Shown here one piece after another: positions 1 to 9,111 of a DNA stretch of 64,000 bases. How positions within the stretch are numbered: position 1 is the first letter of the stretch; the number at the start of each line of letters is the position of its first letter. A program made the position numbers and the translations under genes. The notes beneath the pieces were generated by a model. That model searched no databases and was not told where the DNA came from. It saw only the letters and a list, made by a program, of their open reading frames with translations. The stretch lies in contig CAYNKA010000001.1 in assembly GCA_964397655.1 (NCBI GenBank), positions 434,001 through 498,000 of the forward strand. The letters are read 5' to 3'. This DNA is from CAYNKA01 sp964397655 (GTDB taxonomy: Bacteria; Spirochaetota; Spirochaetia; DTKZ01).

Positions 1-2
1 AC

Positions 3-1211
3 ATAAGGAAGACGGACATCAGCTTCATCTGCGTGCCGATCAAGATCGGAAACGAGACGATCGGATCCCTGAGCGTCGACAAGATCTTCGACGAGGACAT
101 CAGTCTCGACGAGGACGTCCGCCTTCTTTCGATCATCGCGTCCATGCTGGCCCAGGCCATCAAGCTCAGACGGAGCGTATACGAGGAGAAGCAACGGCTC
201 GTGGACGAGAACGCACGCCTCAACAACGAGCTCAAGGATCGTTTCAGACCGGCGAACATCATCGGCAACTCGAAGACCATGCACACGGTCTTCGACCTCA
301 TTGCGCAGGTTTCCCGAAGCGACGCGACGGTCCTCATCCGCGGCGAAAGCGGAACGGGCAAGGAACTCGTGGCCCACGCGATTCACTACAACAGCGCGAG
401 GTCGAACAAGCCCTTCATCAAGGTCAATTGCGCAGCCCTTCCGGAGACCGTCATCGAGAGCGAGCTCTTCGGTCACGAGCGCGGGGCCTTCACCGGAGCG
501 GTCGCCTCCCGCAAGGGACGGTTCGAGCTCGCGAACGGCGGGACCATCTTCCTGGACGAAATCGGGGACCTCACGCCCACGATCCAGGTCAAGCTTCTCC
601 GCGTCCTCCAGGAGAAGGAATTCGAACGGGTCGGCGGAAACGAGACGATCCGAGCGAACGTGAGGATAATCACCGCGACGAACCGTAACCTCGAAGACCT
701 CATGGAAAAGGGGATATTCCGGGAGGACCTGTATTACCGGCTCAACGTATTCCCCGTGCATATTCCTCCTCTCCGCGAGCGTAAGAGCGACATCATGCTG
801 CTCACGGACTACTTCATCGAGAAGTATTCCGAGCAGAACCACGTCAACATAAGAAGGATCTCCACCCCGGCGATCGACCTTCTCATGGCCTATCACTGGC
901 CCGGGAACGTCCGAGAACTGGAAAACTGCATCGAGCGCGCCGTGCTCCTCTCCACCGACGAAGTCATCCACAGCCACCACCTCCCGCCCAGCCTTCAGTC
1001 CGCGGAATCCACCGATACGAGGCTCCACAGTACCCTGCCGGAAGCCCTGGACAATCTCGAGCGGGAGCTCCTTCTCGACGCGCTCAAGTCCACGAAGGGG
1101 AACATGGCGAAGGCCGCGAAACTCCTCGGTATCACCGAAAGGATCATGGGGCTCCGCGTGGAGAAACACGGCATCGACTCCAGGATTTTCAGGCACAAAT
1201 CCAAGCTCTAG
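3..1211 (+). CDS. nifA: NifA-type sigma-54-dependent activator, 5' truncated by window edge
   Basis: Sigma-54 enhancer-binding regulator that would remodel RNA polymerase-sigma54 at nitrogen-related promoters. The frame is open from base 3, so the true start lies outside the window. The first residues (ISFICVPIKIGNETIGSLSV) are the end of a GAF sensor domain in NifA style. The AAA+ core follows with Walker A GESGTGKE, the sigma-54 contact loop GAFTGA and Walker B GGTIFLDEIGD. A Fis-type helix-turn-helix (KAAKLLGITERIMGLRVEKHGI) closes the protein. The stop is one base before the start of the GlnE gene, so both nitrogen-control genes are probably co-transcribed. NifA is the best family fit, but no nif structural genes are visible, so the target regulon is inference. 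Confidence 0.85.
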   Translation: MRKTDISFICVPIKIGNETIGSLSVDKIFDEDISLDEDVRLLSIIASMLAQAIKLRRSVYEEKQRLVDENARLNNELKDRFRPANIIGNSKTMHTVFDLIAQVSRSDATVLIRGESGTGKELVAHAIHYNSARSNKPFIKVNCAALPETVIESELFGHERGAFTGAVASRKGRFELANGGTIFLDEIGDLTPTIQVKLLRVLQEKEFERVGGNETIRANVRIITATNRNLEDLMEKGIFREDLYYRLNVFPVHIPPLRERKSDIMLLTDYFIEKYSEQNHVNIRRISTPAIDLLMAYHWPGNVRELENCIERAVLLSTDEVIHSHHLPPSLQSAESTDTRLHSTLPEALDNLERELLLDALKSTKGNMAKAAKLLGITERIMGLRVEKHGIDSRIFRHKSKL

Positions 1212-1212
1212 C

Positions 1213-4200
1213 ATGAAACCTTCCCTCGGCGACATCCTGACTGACGACCCCGGCCTTCCGAGGGAGGGCGTCGCCGAGATCCTGGGCCGGCTGAACGATC
1301 GGTACTTCTCGGCATTCGACCCGGAGGAACGGAATCGGCAAATCCGCGCCCTCCTCGCTCTCAGTCCAGAAAAAAACCTCGATCTCCGCATCAGGGAACT
1401 GCCCGACGGTCTGGTGGAGGCGACCGTCATCAGCTACGACTATCCCGGCGAGTTCTCGATCCTGACCGGGCTCCTCGGAGTCACCGGCTTCCACGTCCGG
1501 AGCGGAAGCATCCACACGTTCTCTCACGCCGTACCCTCCGTGAGCCGCTCCCGCGGATCCGGCCCTTCGCCGCGACGGAGGTCCGGGTCGAAAGGCGCCG
1601 ACGACGACCGGTCGAGAAGAAAGATCGTCGACCGTTTCGAGGGCAGGCTGGAGCGCGGCAAGACCTTCGCGGCATGGAAGAGGGAATTCGGCGATCGGCT
1701 CACGGCCTTCATGAAGGCCATGGATAAAGGCGGCGATGCCGTTCTGTCGGTGAAGCGCGAGCTCAACGACCTCGTGGCAGGGGCGATCGCGGAGAGGAGA
1801 ATCGCTCCGGGGGAGGCCCTTCTTCCCGCGGCCGTGGAGGCGGATCCCTCAGCCTCGGGCTGCACCCGCTTCATCGTGACAGCCGCGGACACGCCGTTCT
1901 TCCTCTATTCCCTGAGTTCGGCGCTCTCCCTTCACCGGATATCCATAGAGAACGTCCTCATCGAAACCTCGGAGGGAAGAGTCCGCGACGTCTTCGATTT
2001 CCTGACCCCCGACGGAAGGCCGTTGGATGACGAGGAACTCCTCGCGAAGCTCAAATTTTCCATCCTCTTCACGAAGCAGTTCACCTACTTCCTGGACAAG
2101 GCGCCCGATCCCCACAGCGCGTTCGTCAGATTCGAAAGCCTTCTTCAGGAGCTGACCAGGACCTTCACGAAGTCGAAGATCGAAGAGACCCTCAAGGATC
2201 CCGAAACCCTGAAGGACCTCGCGAAACTCCTGGGGACTTCGGACTTCCTCTGGGAGGATTTCGTCCGTCTCAACTACGAAAGTCTCTTCTCCCTCCTGTC
2301 CCCCGTCAGGGAGGGGCGATTCCTCAGCGCGGATGCGGCGGAAGTCGAAGCCGCGCTCGCCGCCCTCCTCCGGGACGTCCGTGACCCGGAGGAGGCGAAG
2401 AAAAGGCTCAACGAATTCAAGAATCGAGAGATCTACCTCATCGACCTCGACCATATCCTCCGTCCCGAAGCGGGTTTCCGCTTCCTGAGCCGGCGACTCA
2501 CGGACCTCGCAGCCGCCGTGATCCGGGCAGCCGCGGACCTCGCGTGGTCCGAAACGACCCGGCGGTACGGAATTCCCAGGACCGTCGCGAACCTCCCCGC
2601 GAAGTATTCGATCCTCGGCCTCGGAAAACTCGGCGGCGAGGCTCTCGGTTACGCCTCGGACATCGAAATCCTCTTCGTGTTCGACGACAACGGCTACACG
2701 GACGGCGGGGAAAAGGTGAGCAACGCCGAATTCTTCGAAAGGACCTTCAGGCTCGCCGCATCCCTCATCGAGGCCAAACGCGAGGGAATCTTCGAGGTGG
2801 ATCTCCGCCTCCGTCCCTACGGGAACGCGGGACCGGTTGCGGTGAGCCTCATGAGCTTCTGCACCTATTACGGGGCTCACGGCGACGCGATGAGCTACGA
2901 GAGGCTGGCGCTGGTGAGGATGCGGAGCATAGGAGGAGACCGGGAACTCGGCGCCCGGATCGAACGACTCAGGGACGAGTTCGTCTACAATTCGGGGGGC
3001 ATGGACCTCGAGGCCCTCCGGAGCCTGAGGAGAAGGCAGCTCGACGAGAAGCGGGGGGAATCGCGGCTCAACGCGAAGTTCAGCCCGGGAGGTCTCGTGG
3101 ACCTCGAGTACACGGTGCAGATCCTCCAGGTCGAGTACGGCAAGGATAATCCCGGGCTCAGGACGCCGCGGATCCACGAGGCGATCGACAATCTCGCGTG
3201 TTCCGGCGTCATGGACCGCGGGGAGGCCAAGGCGATATCGGACGCCTACGATTTCTTCCGCACCCTCATAAACGGACTGCGGATGCTCCGCGGCAACGCT
3301 CACGATCTCTTCCTGCCGGAAGCGTCCTCGGCCGAGTACCTCCACCTGGCCAGGAGGATAGGCTACCTCGGCAGGGAAGGACTTCAGGCGGCCGACGAGC
3401 TCCGCATGGATTTCGAGACGTGGACCGCGACCATCCGCAGGTTCATCGAGGTCCACCTCGGCCGGGCCGCGATACCCGGCGAGCGGTGGGGGACCATAGC
3501 GGACATCGTCCTCTCGCCCGATCCTCCGGATCCAGTCGTGAAGCGAGTCATGGGCGCCTGCGGGATCGCGGACGAGAGGCGCGCTCTCCGCAACCTCCGG
3601 AGTCTGTCGGAGGGAGGCGGAAAGCTCTTCGCCCCGCTCTCCGTCCTCGCCTGGGACATGATCGGCGGGAGCGCCGATCCGGACATGGCGCTCAACAACT
3701 GGGAGAGGTTCGCCGCATCGGCGGCCGACAAGGCAGAACTTTTCCGCGGTCTTCTCTCCCAGCCCCGCAAGCTCGGCATGCTTTTCTCGATATCGGCGGG
3801 AAGCCAGTTTCTCGCGAACACCCTGATAGCGGATCCGGACTTCCTCGACTGGGTGAGCGATCCCGCGATCATCCTCGCCCCGCGAAGCCGCGCGGAAATG
3901 GCCGCCGACCTCGGGAAGGAATTCGCCCTCCGCGCGGACCCCGAAGAAAGGCGGGATGCCGTGAGAAGATTCAGGCGCAGGGAAATCCTCCGCATCGGAA
4001 CGCGCGATCTCTGCCTCGACGCCCCCCTCGAGGAGACGACTGAAGAGCTCTCCTGCCTCGCGGAGGCCGTCATCGAGGCCGAACTGGCCCAGGCGTTCGA
4101 ATCGGGGCTCGACGGCGTTCCGGCTCCCGCGGAGGCTCGGGAAGGCTTCACGGTCTTCGCTTTCGGCAAGCTCGGAGGCCGGGAACTGAACTACAGTTCG

Positions 4201-4977
4201 GACCTCGACCTGCTCGGAGCCTACGAGGACGAGTTCGGAAGGTTCTCTTCCCTGTACTGGAAGGTCTTCGAGCGTACGGTAGGGTCCTTGAGCCTCCACA
4301 ATCGGGAGGGCGGGCTGTATAGGATCGACCTAAGGCTGAGACCGTTCGGATCCTCAGGCTCTCTCGTTTCGGGATTCTCGGACCTCCGCGCCTACTACGC
4401 GGGAGAGGCGAAGCTCTGGGAAATTCAGGCCCTCCTCAAGCTCAGGCCCGTGGCCGGAAATATCCAGGCGGGAGAACGGCTTGCGGCCGAACTCCTCAGG
4501 ACGGCCCTCGGGACCGGGCGGCGGGACGAGGTCAGGACTTCGGTCGATTTCCTCCGCGAAGCGTCGGCCTCGAACCGCCCGCCGTACCGGAACAAGGGGA
4601 TGGACGTGAAGAACGGACCTGGCGGCATAAGGGACGTCGAATTCCTCCTCCAGGGGCTGCAGCTCGTCCACGGAAGCGGAAATCCCGGCATCCTCACCGG
4701 CAACACGCTGGAGGGATTGAAGAGAATAGCGGAAGCAGGGCATCTGCCCGAGGACATCGGGAAGGAACTCGACGCCGGTTATCGTCTCCTCAGGCGGATC
4801 GAGCACTTCCTCCAGATCTTCGAAGACCGCCAGATCCACAGTCTTCCCCTCGCGGAGAGCGAGCTTTCCGCGCTGGCCAAGAGAATATGTCCCTCCGATT
4901 CGAACGCGGCGTCATTTCTTTCACGGGTCGAGGAAACCATGGCGAGAATACTCGAGGCCAGAAAAGCATATCTTTGA
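1213..4977 (+). CDS. glnE: Glutamine synthetase adenylyltransferase with N-terminal ACT-like domains
   Basis: Bifunctional enzyme that adds and removes AMP on glutamine synthetase, tuning nitrogen assimilation. Two nucleotidyltransferase halves are visible: the first near residues 465-490 (LGLGKLGGEALGYASDIEIL) and the second near 979-1000 (FAFGKLGGRELNYSSDLDLL). The first half has D-I-E where the classical motif is D-x-D; the second keeps D-L-D. At 1254 residues it is about 300 longer than E. coli GlnE. The extra N-terminus carries two ACT-like stretches (about 65-105 and 215-260, e.g. DYPGEFSILTGLLGV) resembling the GlnD regulatory domains. It starts one base after the NifA-type gene. The family is certain; the ACT assignment is by eye. 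Confidence 0.9.
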   Translation: MKPSLGDILTDDPGLPREGVAEILGRLNDRYFSAFDPEERNRQIRALLALSPEKNLDLRIRELPDGLVEATVISYDYPGEFSILTGLLGVTGFHVRSGSIHTFSHAVPSVSRSRGSGPSPRRRSGSKGADDDRSRRKIVDRFEGRLERGKTFAAWKREFGDRLTAFMKAMDKGGDAVLSVKRELNDLVAGAIAERRIAPGEALLPAAVEADPSASGCTRFIVTAADTPFFLYSLSSALSLHRISIENVLIETSEGRVRDVFDFLTPDGRPLDDEELLAKLKFSILFTKQFTYFLDKAPDPHSAFVRFESLLQELTRTFTKSKIEETLKDPETLKDLAKLLGTSDFLWEDFVRLNYESLFSLLSPVREGRFLSADAAEVEAALAALLRDVRDPEEAKKRLNEFKNREIYLIDLDHILRPEAGFRFLSRRLTDLAAAVIRAAADLAWSETTRRYGIPRTVANLPAKYSILGLGKLGGEALGYASDIEILFVFDDNGYTDGGEKVSNAEFFERTFRLAASLIEAKREGIFEVDLRLRPYGNAGPVAVSLMSFCTYYGAHGDAMSYERLALVRMRSIGGDRELGARIERLRDEFVYNSGGMDLEALRSLRRRQLDEKRGESRLNAKFSPGGLVDLEYTVQILQVEYGKDNPGLRTPRIHEAIDNLACSGVMDRGEAKAISDAYDFFRTLINGLRMLRGNAHDLFLPEASSAEYLHLARRIGYLGREGLQAADELRMDFETWTATIRRFIEVHLGRAAIPGERWGTIADIVLSPDPPDPVVKRVMGACGIADERRALRNLRSLSEGGGKLFAPLSVLAWDMIGGSADPDMALNNWERFAASAADKAELFRGLLSQPRKLGMLFSISAGSQFLANTLIADPDFLDWVSDPAIILAPRSRAEMAADLGKEFALRADPEERRDAVRRFRRREILRIGTRDLCLDAPLEETTEELSCLAEAVIEAELAQAFESGLDGVPAPAEAREGFTVFAFGKLGGRELNYSSDLDLLGAYEDEFGRFSSLYWKVFERTVGSLSLHNREGGLYRIDLRLRPFGSSGSLVSGFSDLRAYYAGEAKLWEIQALLKLRPVAGNIQAGERLAAELLRTALGTGRRDEVRTSVDFLREASASNRPPYRNKGMDVKNGPGGIRDVEFLLQGLQLVHGSGNPGILTGNTLEGLKRIAEAGHLPEDIGKELDAGYRLLRRIEHFLQIFEDRQIHSLPLAESELSALAKRICPSDSNAASFLSRVEETMARILEARKAYL

Positions 4978-5010
4978 AGACGCGCCCCACCCACGGGAGT
5001 TCCCGGACGG

Positions 5011-6408
5011 TCAGCAACCTTTCAGGGCCGCCTGGAAACGGGAATAATTGAGGAGATACTGCTGGTAGAGGTTCGTGTACCAGGAGAATTTCGTCTGGTC
5101 CGGAACGAAGTCCTTCTTGAAGCGGACGACGTTTTCCGACGCCTCGACCACGTCCCGGTACCTGCCCTTGCCCACGAGCCCGGCGCAGAGATCGCCGACG
5201 AGTTCCGCATCCTCCACCTCGGGAATCATGAGAGGCTTGCCGACGATATCGGCCTTCATCTGGTTCCAGGTGGGGTTCTTGGCCTGGCCTCCGGAAACTC
5301 TTATTACGTCGATTCCGCAGCCGTGGTTCTCGAGGATTTCCACCGACTGCCTCACGGCGAACCCGATCGATTCGACGACCGCGAGCCCCATCTCGTTCTT
5401 TCCGTGATCCGCACCGAGCCCGACGAACATTCCCTTGGAAAATTCCCAGGCCGCTCACTTGTGCATCGAGGGGAAGAACCACGGCAGATCCGGGCGTTCG
5501 GTGCCGTCGCCGGTCACGGCCTGCATGGTGATGAGCATCTCATCATAGGGAACGTTGTCCTGTCCCGATAATTTGCGGAACCACTCGAAAAGCCTTCCGG
5601 TCGAGGAAAGGATCCCGGCGACGTTGTACCGGCCGGGAACGATGTGGGGGAGGCATCGGAGATTCATGGTGACGTGGGGCTTCTCCGAGCAGTAGTTGAT
5701 GCCCTCTGAGGTCCCCGCCCTGTCGCAGGTCCGGCCGGGTTTCGTGGCCCCGGTCCCGAGCAGGCTCATGAGGAAATCCGGGCCTCCAGCGAAGACCGAC
5801 ACCGCTGGTTCGAGGCCGAATTCCTCCGCTGCGGCTGCCGTGACCTTGCCCATCTCTCTACCCGGCTTGATGATCGGCGGGAATTTCTCCTTCGCGAGCC
5901 CGTGGACCACGAGGGATTTCTCGCTCCAGAGGTATTCGGTGAACTCGTCCGAGGGAGAAACCGCCCAGCGTTCGCCCGTGAGTGCGTACGACAGGTACTC
6001 CGGGCAGGGAATGAACCACTTCGTCTTTTCGTAGAGCTCGTGCTGGGTGTCCATGAACCAGGCGGCTTTCGGCAGGAAAAGGCTCTTCTGGCCGGAGACC
6101 CGCTTTTCCCTCTTGTCGATCCAGAGGAGCGCGGGAGCGACCGGGACCCCCTTCTCGTTCAACGGGACGAGGGTCGGGCCGTTGCCGCTGAGAACGATCC
6201 CGTCGAGATTTCTCGGTTTCAGTACGCCGAGCAGTTCCTTGAATCCCTGTATCCATCTCTCGGCCTGCCAGGACAGGAGATCGTCCCTTCGGTCGTCGAG
6301 GAAGGTAACCCGCCGGATGGATTCCGGAACGCCGTTCTCGGAAAAAACCCCTCCCTTCATCGAGGAGGTACCGATATCTATGCACAGGAAACGTGATTCT
6401 ACGCTCAT
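5011..6408 (-). pseudogene. FGGY-family sugar kinase (xylulokinase-like) interrupted by an in-frame TGA
   Basis: Carbohydrate kinase of the FGGY family, which phosphorylates sugars such as xylulose. The N-terminus FLCIDIGTSSMKGGVF is the first ATP-binding motif, and GGPDFLMSLLGTG carries the probable catalytic Asp. After FFPSMHK the reading frame meets TGA at 5455-5457. It then continues in the same frame as AAWEFSKGMFVGLGADHG, which fits the family at that place, to the natural end. Reading through gives about 465 residues, a normal FGGY length. There is no shift, only one stop, so this is a recent nonsense change, a base error, or (less likely) readthrough. The start at 6408 gives MSVESRFLCID, just after the prs stop. 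Co-transcribed with prs. Confidence 0.8.
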
Positions 6409-6425
6409 GAACTTTCTATGATCCT

Positions 6426-7664
6426 TTATTTTTCGCGGGAGAGAAGATGCTGGATGATCCTTCTGTTGTCGAGGAGTTCGCTGAGGCTCAGGTTGTGATG
6501 AAGCCTGGAGATGATCCTCGCGAAGAGGTTGGAAACGTCGGCGCAGATGTACCACTCGCGATCGAGAAGCCTCTCGTCGTGCTGCACCGCGTTCGTTCCG
6601 ATGATCCTGAAGAAGGAGCCTTCCTGGAAGGCCTTCTCGAAGTGGTTGATCGCCTCCCCCGTGAACAGGGGAATGCTGACCGCGCAGATCACTTTTTTCG
6701 CGCCCAGGGTCTTGAGGAGCTTCATGGCCTTGATGAGGGTGCTGCCCGTCCCGAGCAGGTCGTCGGCCATGAACACGGTTTTTCCCTCGACGTTCCCGAG
6801 AAGCTTCATGGAGACTATGTTGTTGTCCGCCGCGTTCTGCGAGTACCGCGAGTAATCCCTTTCCTTGTAGAGCATGGCGAGCGGGATCCCGAGGCTGAGG
6901 GCGTAGAATTTGTTCCTGTCCACCGCTCCCGTGTCCGGGGCGACCATGACGAGATCCGGATCCTTGAGGTCGACTATTTCAGACAGCTTCAGGAGGATCT
7001 GGTAGGAGGCGTGCAGGTTCTCCAGGTGCAGCCTTCTGAAGCCGTTCGAGATGTCGCGCGAATGGATGTCGAGGGTGATGACGCGCTTCACGCCGAGGAA
7101 TTCGAACATCTGCCCTATCCTGATCGCCGTGAGGCCTTCGCGTCCCTTCCGCTTGTGCTGGCGCGCGTAAGGATAGGTCGGCAGGACGAGGGTCACGCTC
7201 GAGGCCCCGGCCTGGATGGCTGCGTCGACCGCCACCATGAGGCAGAAGAAATGTTCGTTGACGTTGAGTTCGTACTTGGCTTCGGATCCCGTGAATTTGA
7301 GCGGCAGGTGGTTTTCCACGTCCTGAACGATGAAGAGGTCCATGCCGCGGACCGAAGCGAGGATCTCGGTCTTGAATTCCCCGTTCGGGAATCTCGTGAA
7401 GGCGGCGGGGATGGCGTACATGGGAGGCTTGCAGGCTTCGACCGGCCCCTGGGACATGTGGGTGGACACGCGGATGTCCCGGTCAAGGTTTATCTGTCTA
7501 GCGGCCTGTTCCTTGCTCATCTCGTATTTCGCCGCGATGAATCCTGCCTTTCTCCAGAAACGCCGCGTGTAGATTTTCTTCAGATGTTCGATGATCTCAG
7601 TGGCGATCTTCTCTCCGCCGGGACAGGCGAGAATCCCGAGGGATTCCGATCTTGCGAAGCTCAT
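6426..7664 (-). CDS. prs: Ribose-phosphate pyrophosphokinase (PRPP synthetase), long N-terminus
   Basis: Makes PRPP from ribose 5-phosphate and ATP for purine, pyrimidine, histidine and NAD synthesis. The family hallmarks are present: LPTYPYARQHKRK (flexible ATP loop region), ITLDIHSRDI, VMVAPDTGAVDRNKFYA and the PRPP-binding loop FMADDLLGTGSTL near residue 300. At 412 residues it is about 90 longer than the E. coli enzyme. The extension at the N-terminus (residues 1-85) has no recognised domain. The FGGY kinase gene follows 17 bases downstream; the pairing with a pentulose-type kinase suggests a shared role in pentose phosphate supply, which is inference. Confidence 0.93.
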   Translation of the reverse strand: MSFARSESLGILACPGGEKIATEIIEHLKKIYTRRFWRKAGFIAAKYEMSKEQAARQINLDRDIRVSTHMSQGPVEACKPPMYAIPAAFTRFPNGEFKTEILASVRGMDLFIVQDVENHLPLKFTGSEAKYELNVNEHFFCLMVAVDAAIQAGASSVTLVLPTYPYARQHKRKGREGLTAIRIGQMFEFLGVKRVITLDIHSRDISNGFRRLHLENLHASYQILLKLSEIVDLKDPDLVMVAPDTGAVDRNKFYALSLGIPLAMLYKERDYSRYSQNAADNNIVSMKLLGNVEGKTVFMADDLLGTGSTLIKAMKLLKTLGAKKVICAVSIPLFTGEAINHFEKAFQEGSFFRIIGTNAVQHDERLLDREWYICADVSNLFARIISRLHHNLSLSELLDNRRIIQHLLSREK

Positions 7665-7785
7665 TATGATAACCGACCTTACCTGAACAGAATTGACGAC
7701 ATGTGGGAAACCGTATGAATCGACAGTACCATATCACCGGGGCCCAGGTCAAGGAGCGGCGAAACACGGCGGAGGGGGACCGGCC

Positions 7786-7818
7786 GAGGGAGCGTGACGC
7801 AGGAGGGAGCGTGACGCA
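7786..7818 (+). repeat. Two 16-bp direct repeats next to a promoter -35 box
   Basis: The 16-mer GAGGGAGCGTGACGCA occurs at 7786-7801 and again, identical, at 7803-7818, one base apart. The second copy ends one base before the predicted -35 hexamer of the carboxypeptidase promoter. Placement and helical spacing (17 bp period) suit an activator or repressor operator. No known factor is recognised. Confidence 0.5.
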
Positions 7819-7819
7819 A

Positions 7820-7848
7820 TTGCAATTGCCCTCGGTTTCCTGTATTTT
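7820..7848 (+). promoter_or_regulatory. Candidate sigma-70 promoter for the D,D-carboxypeptidase gene
   Basis: TTGCAA (7820-7825) and TATTTT (7843-7848) with a 17-bp spacer, 33 bases before the ATG at 7882. It directly abuts the 16-bp direct repeats. Confidence 0.5.
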
Positions 7849-7881
7849 CTTACAAGCCGTATTGTTTCGGAGAATCGAGGA

Positions 7882-9111
7882 ATGCCGCGATCGTGTTTTT
7901 TCGGAGGAAGTAGACCCCTCCTCTGCCTTTTCCTTTCGGTTTTTTTTCTTCAAGGTCTCGTCTGCGAACAGGCGAGGCCGGAAATCCGCGCCTTGGCCGC
8001 GGTGCTCATGGACGCGAAGACGGGAACCGTGCTGTATGAGAAAAACGGCGCGATGTCCCATCCTCCCGCATCCCTCACCAAGGTGATGACGATCCACCTT
8101 CTCTTGGAGGAAATCTCCTCGGGCAGGCTTTCCCCGTACTCGAAGGTCGAGGTCCCGCCGGCGAGCTGGGCCTCCAACCTCCCGAGGGACTCCTCCCTGA
8201 TGTTCCTCGGCCCTGAGCAGAGCCCGTCGGTGAAGGACATCCTCGAGGGACTCGCCGTGGCATCGGGAAACGACGCGGCCGTGGCCGCGGCCCATCTCGT
8301 GGCGGGATCGGTCCCTTCCTTCACCTCGAAAATGAACGAGGAGGCGAAACGCCTCGGCCTCGCCGGGCTCTTCTTCGTCGAACCTTCCGGCTACGACGAG
8401 AGGAACCGGATCACCGCCCGCGACTTCGCGCTCTTCTGCAAATACTACCTCGATCGGCACCCGCAGGCCCTTGCCGAGCTCCACAGCGTAAGGGAATTCT
8501 CCTATCCCAGGCCGGAAAACCTCGTCGGACTCAATCACATGAAACCCATAGTCCAGTACAACCGGAACAGCCTTCTCCTGAGCTATCCGGGAGTGGACGG
8601 CATCAAGACCGGTTACCTCCACGAGTCCGGGTTCAACATCGCGGTCACCGCCCGGAGGAACGACATGAGGCTCATCCTCGTACAGCTCGGAGAGGAAGGC
8701 ACGAACCAGCTCGACGGTATCAGGCAGAGGAACCGGGACGCGAAGACTCTCCTGAACTACGGCTTCGACAACTTCACGACCTTGAAAATCGACTATCCCC
8801 GGCCCGAGTCCGTGCGGATCTGGAAAGGCGACCGGGACTTTCTCGTGCCGAAGGGGCCCGATGAAGTGTGGGTGACCGTGAGAAAGGGGAGCGAGACTTC
8901 ACTCCGCGGCGAGATCAGCCAGGCGAATTTCGCCACGGCGCCGATTCCGCGCGGCGCGGTGCTCGGGACCGTGAAGGTCACGAGCGGCGAATCGACCATA
9001 TTTTCAGGCGAGCTCAAGGCCGAGGTGTCCGTGGAACGGGGACCGTGGTGGAAGGTGGCCTACCATTCGGTCCTCGTATTCCTTCGCGGCCTCTTCGGTT
9101 ATCCGGTCTGA
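7882..9111 (+). CDS. dacF: D-alanyl-D-alanine carboxypeptidase (penicillin-binding protein 5/DacF family)
   Basis: Secreted serine peptidase that trims the terminal D-Ala from peptidoglycan stem peptides. A signal peptide with a hydrophobic core covers about residues 9-28. The three penicillin-binding motifs are in order: SLTK at 64-67 (catalytic Ser64, Lys67), SGN at 128-130 and KTG at 242-244 (GIKTGYLHESG). Its length, 409 residues, is typical for class C low-molecular-mass PBPs. The final residues (WWKVAYHSVLVFLRGLFGYPV) form a C-terminal hydrophobic or amphipathic anchor as expected. The last 13 bases overlap the convergent coaD gene. Confidence 0.93.
   Translation: MPRSCFFGGSRPLLCLFLSVFFLQGLVCEQARPEIRALAAVLMDAKTGTVLYEKNGAMSHPPASLTKVMTIHLLLEEISSGRLSPYSKVEVPPASWASNLPRDSSLMFLGPEQSPSVKDILEGLAVASGNDAAVAAAHLVAGSVPSFTSKMNEEAKRLGLAGLFFVEPSGYDERNRITARDFALFCKYYLDRHPQALAELHSVREFSYPRPENLVGLNHMKPIVQYNRNSLLLSYPGVDGIKTGYLHESGFNIAVTARRNDMRLILVQLGEEGTNQLDGIRQRNRDAKTLLNYGFDNFTTLKIDYPRPESVRIWKGDRDFLVPKGPDEVWVTVRKGSETSLRGEISQANFATAPIPRGAVLGTVKVTSGESTIFSGELKAEVSVERGPWWKVAYHSVLVFLRGLFGYPV

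Noticed and set aside
1849..4299. 816-codon minus-strand frame antisense to glnE
   Set aside because: It is a codon-bias shadow of the high-GC glnE gene; composition and lack of motifs show no real protein.
5430..5457. Selenocysteine at the FGGY TGA
   Set aside because: The stem after the TGA is weak, lacks a recognisable SECIS loop, and FGGY kinases are not known selenoproteins.
6447..7718. 423-codon plus-strand frame over prs
   Set aside because: Antisense shadow of prs; no family features.
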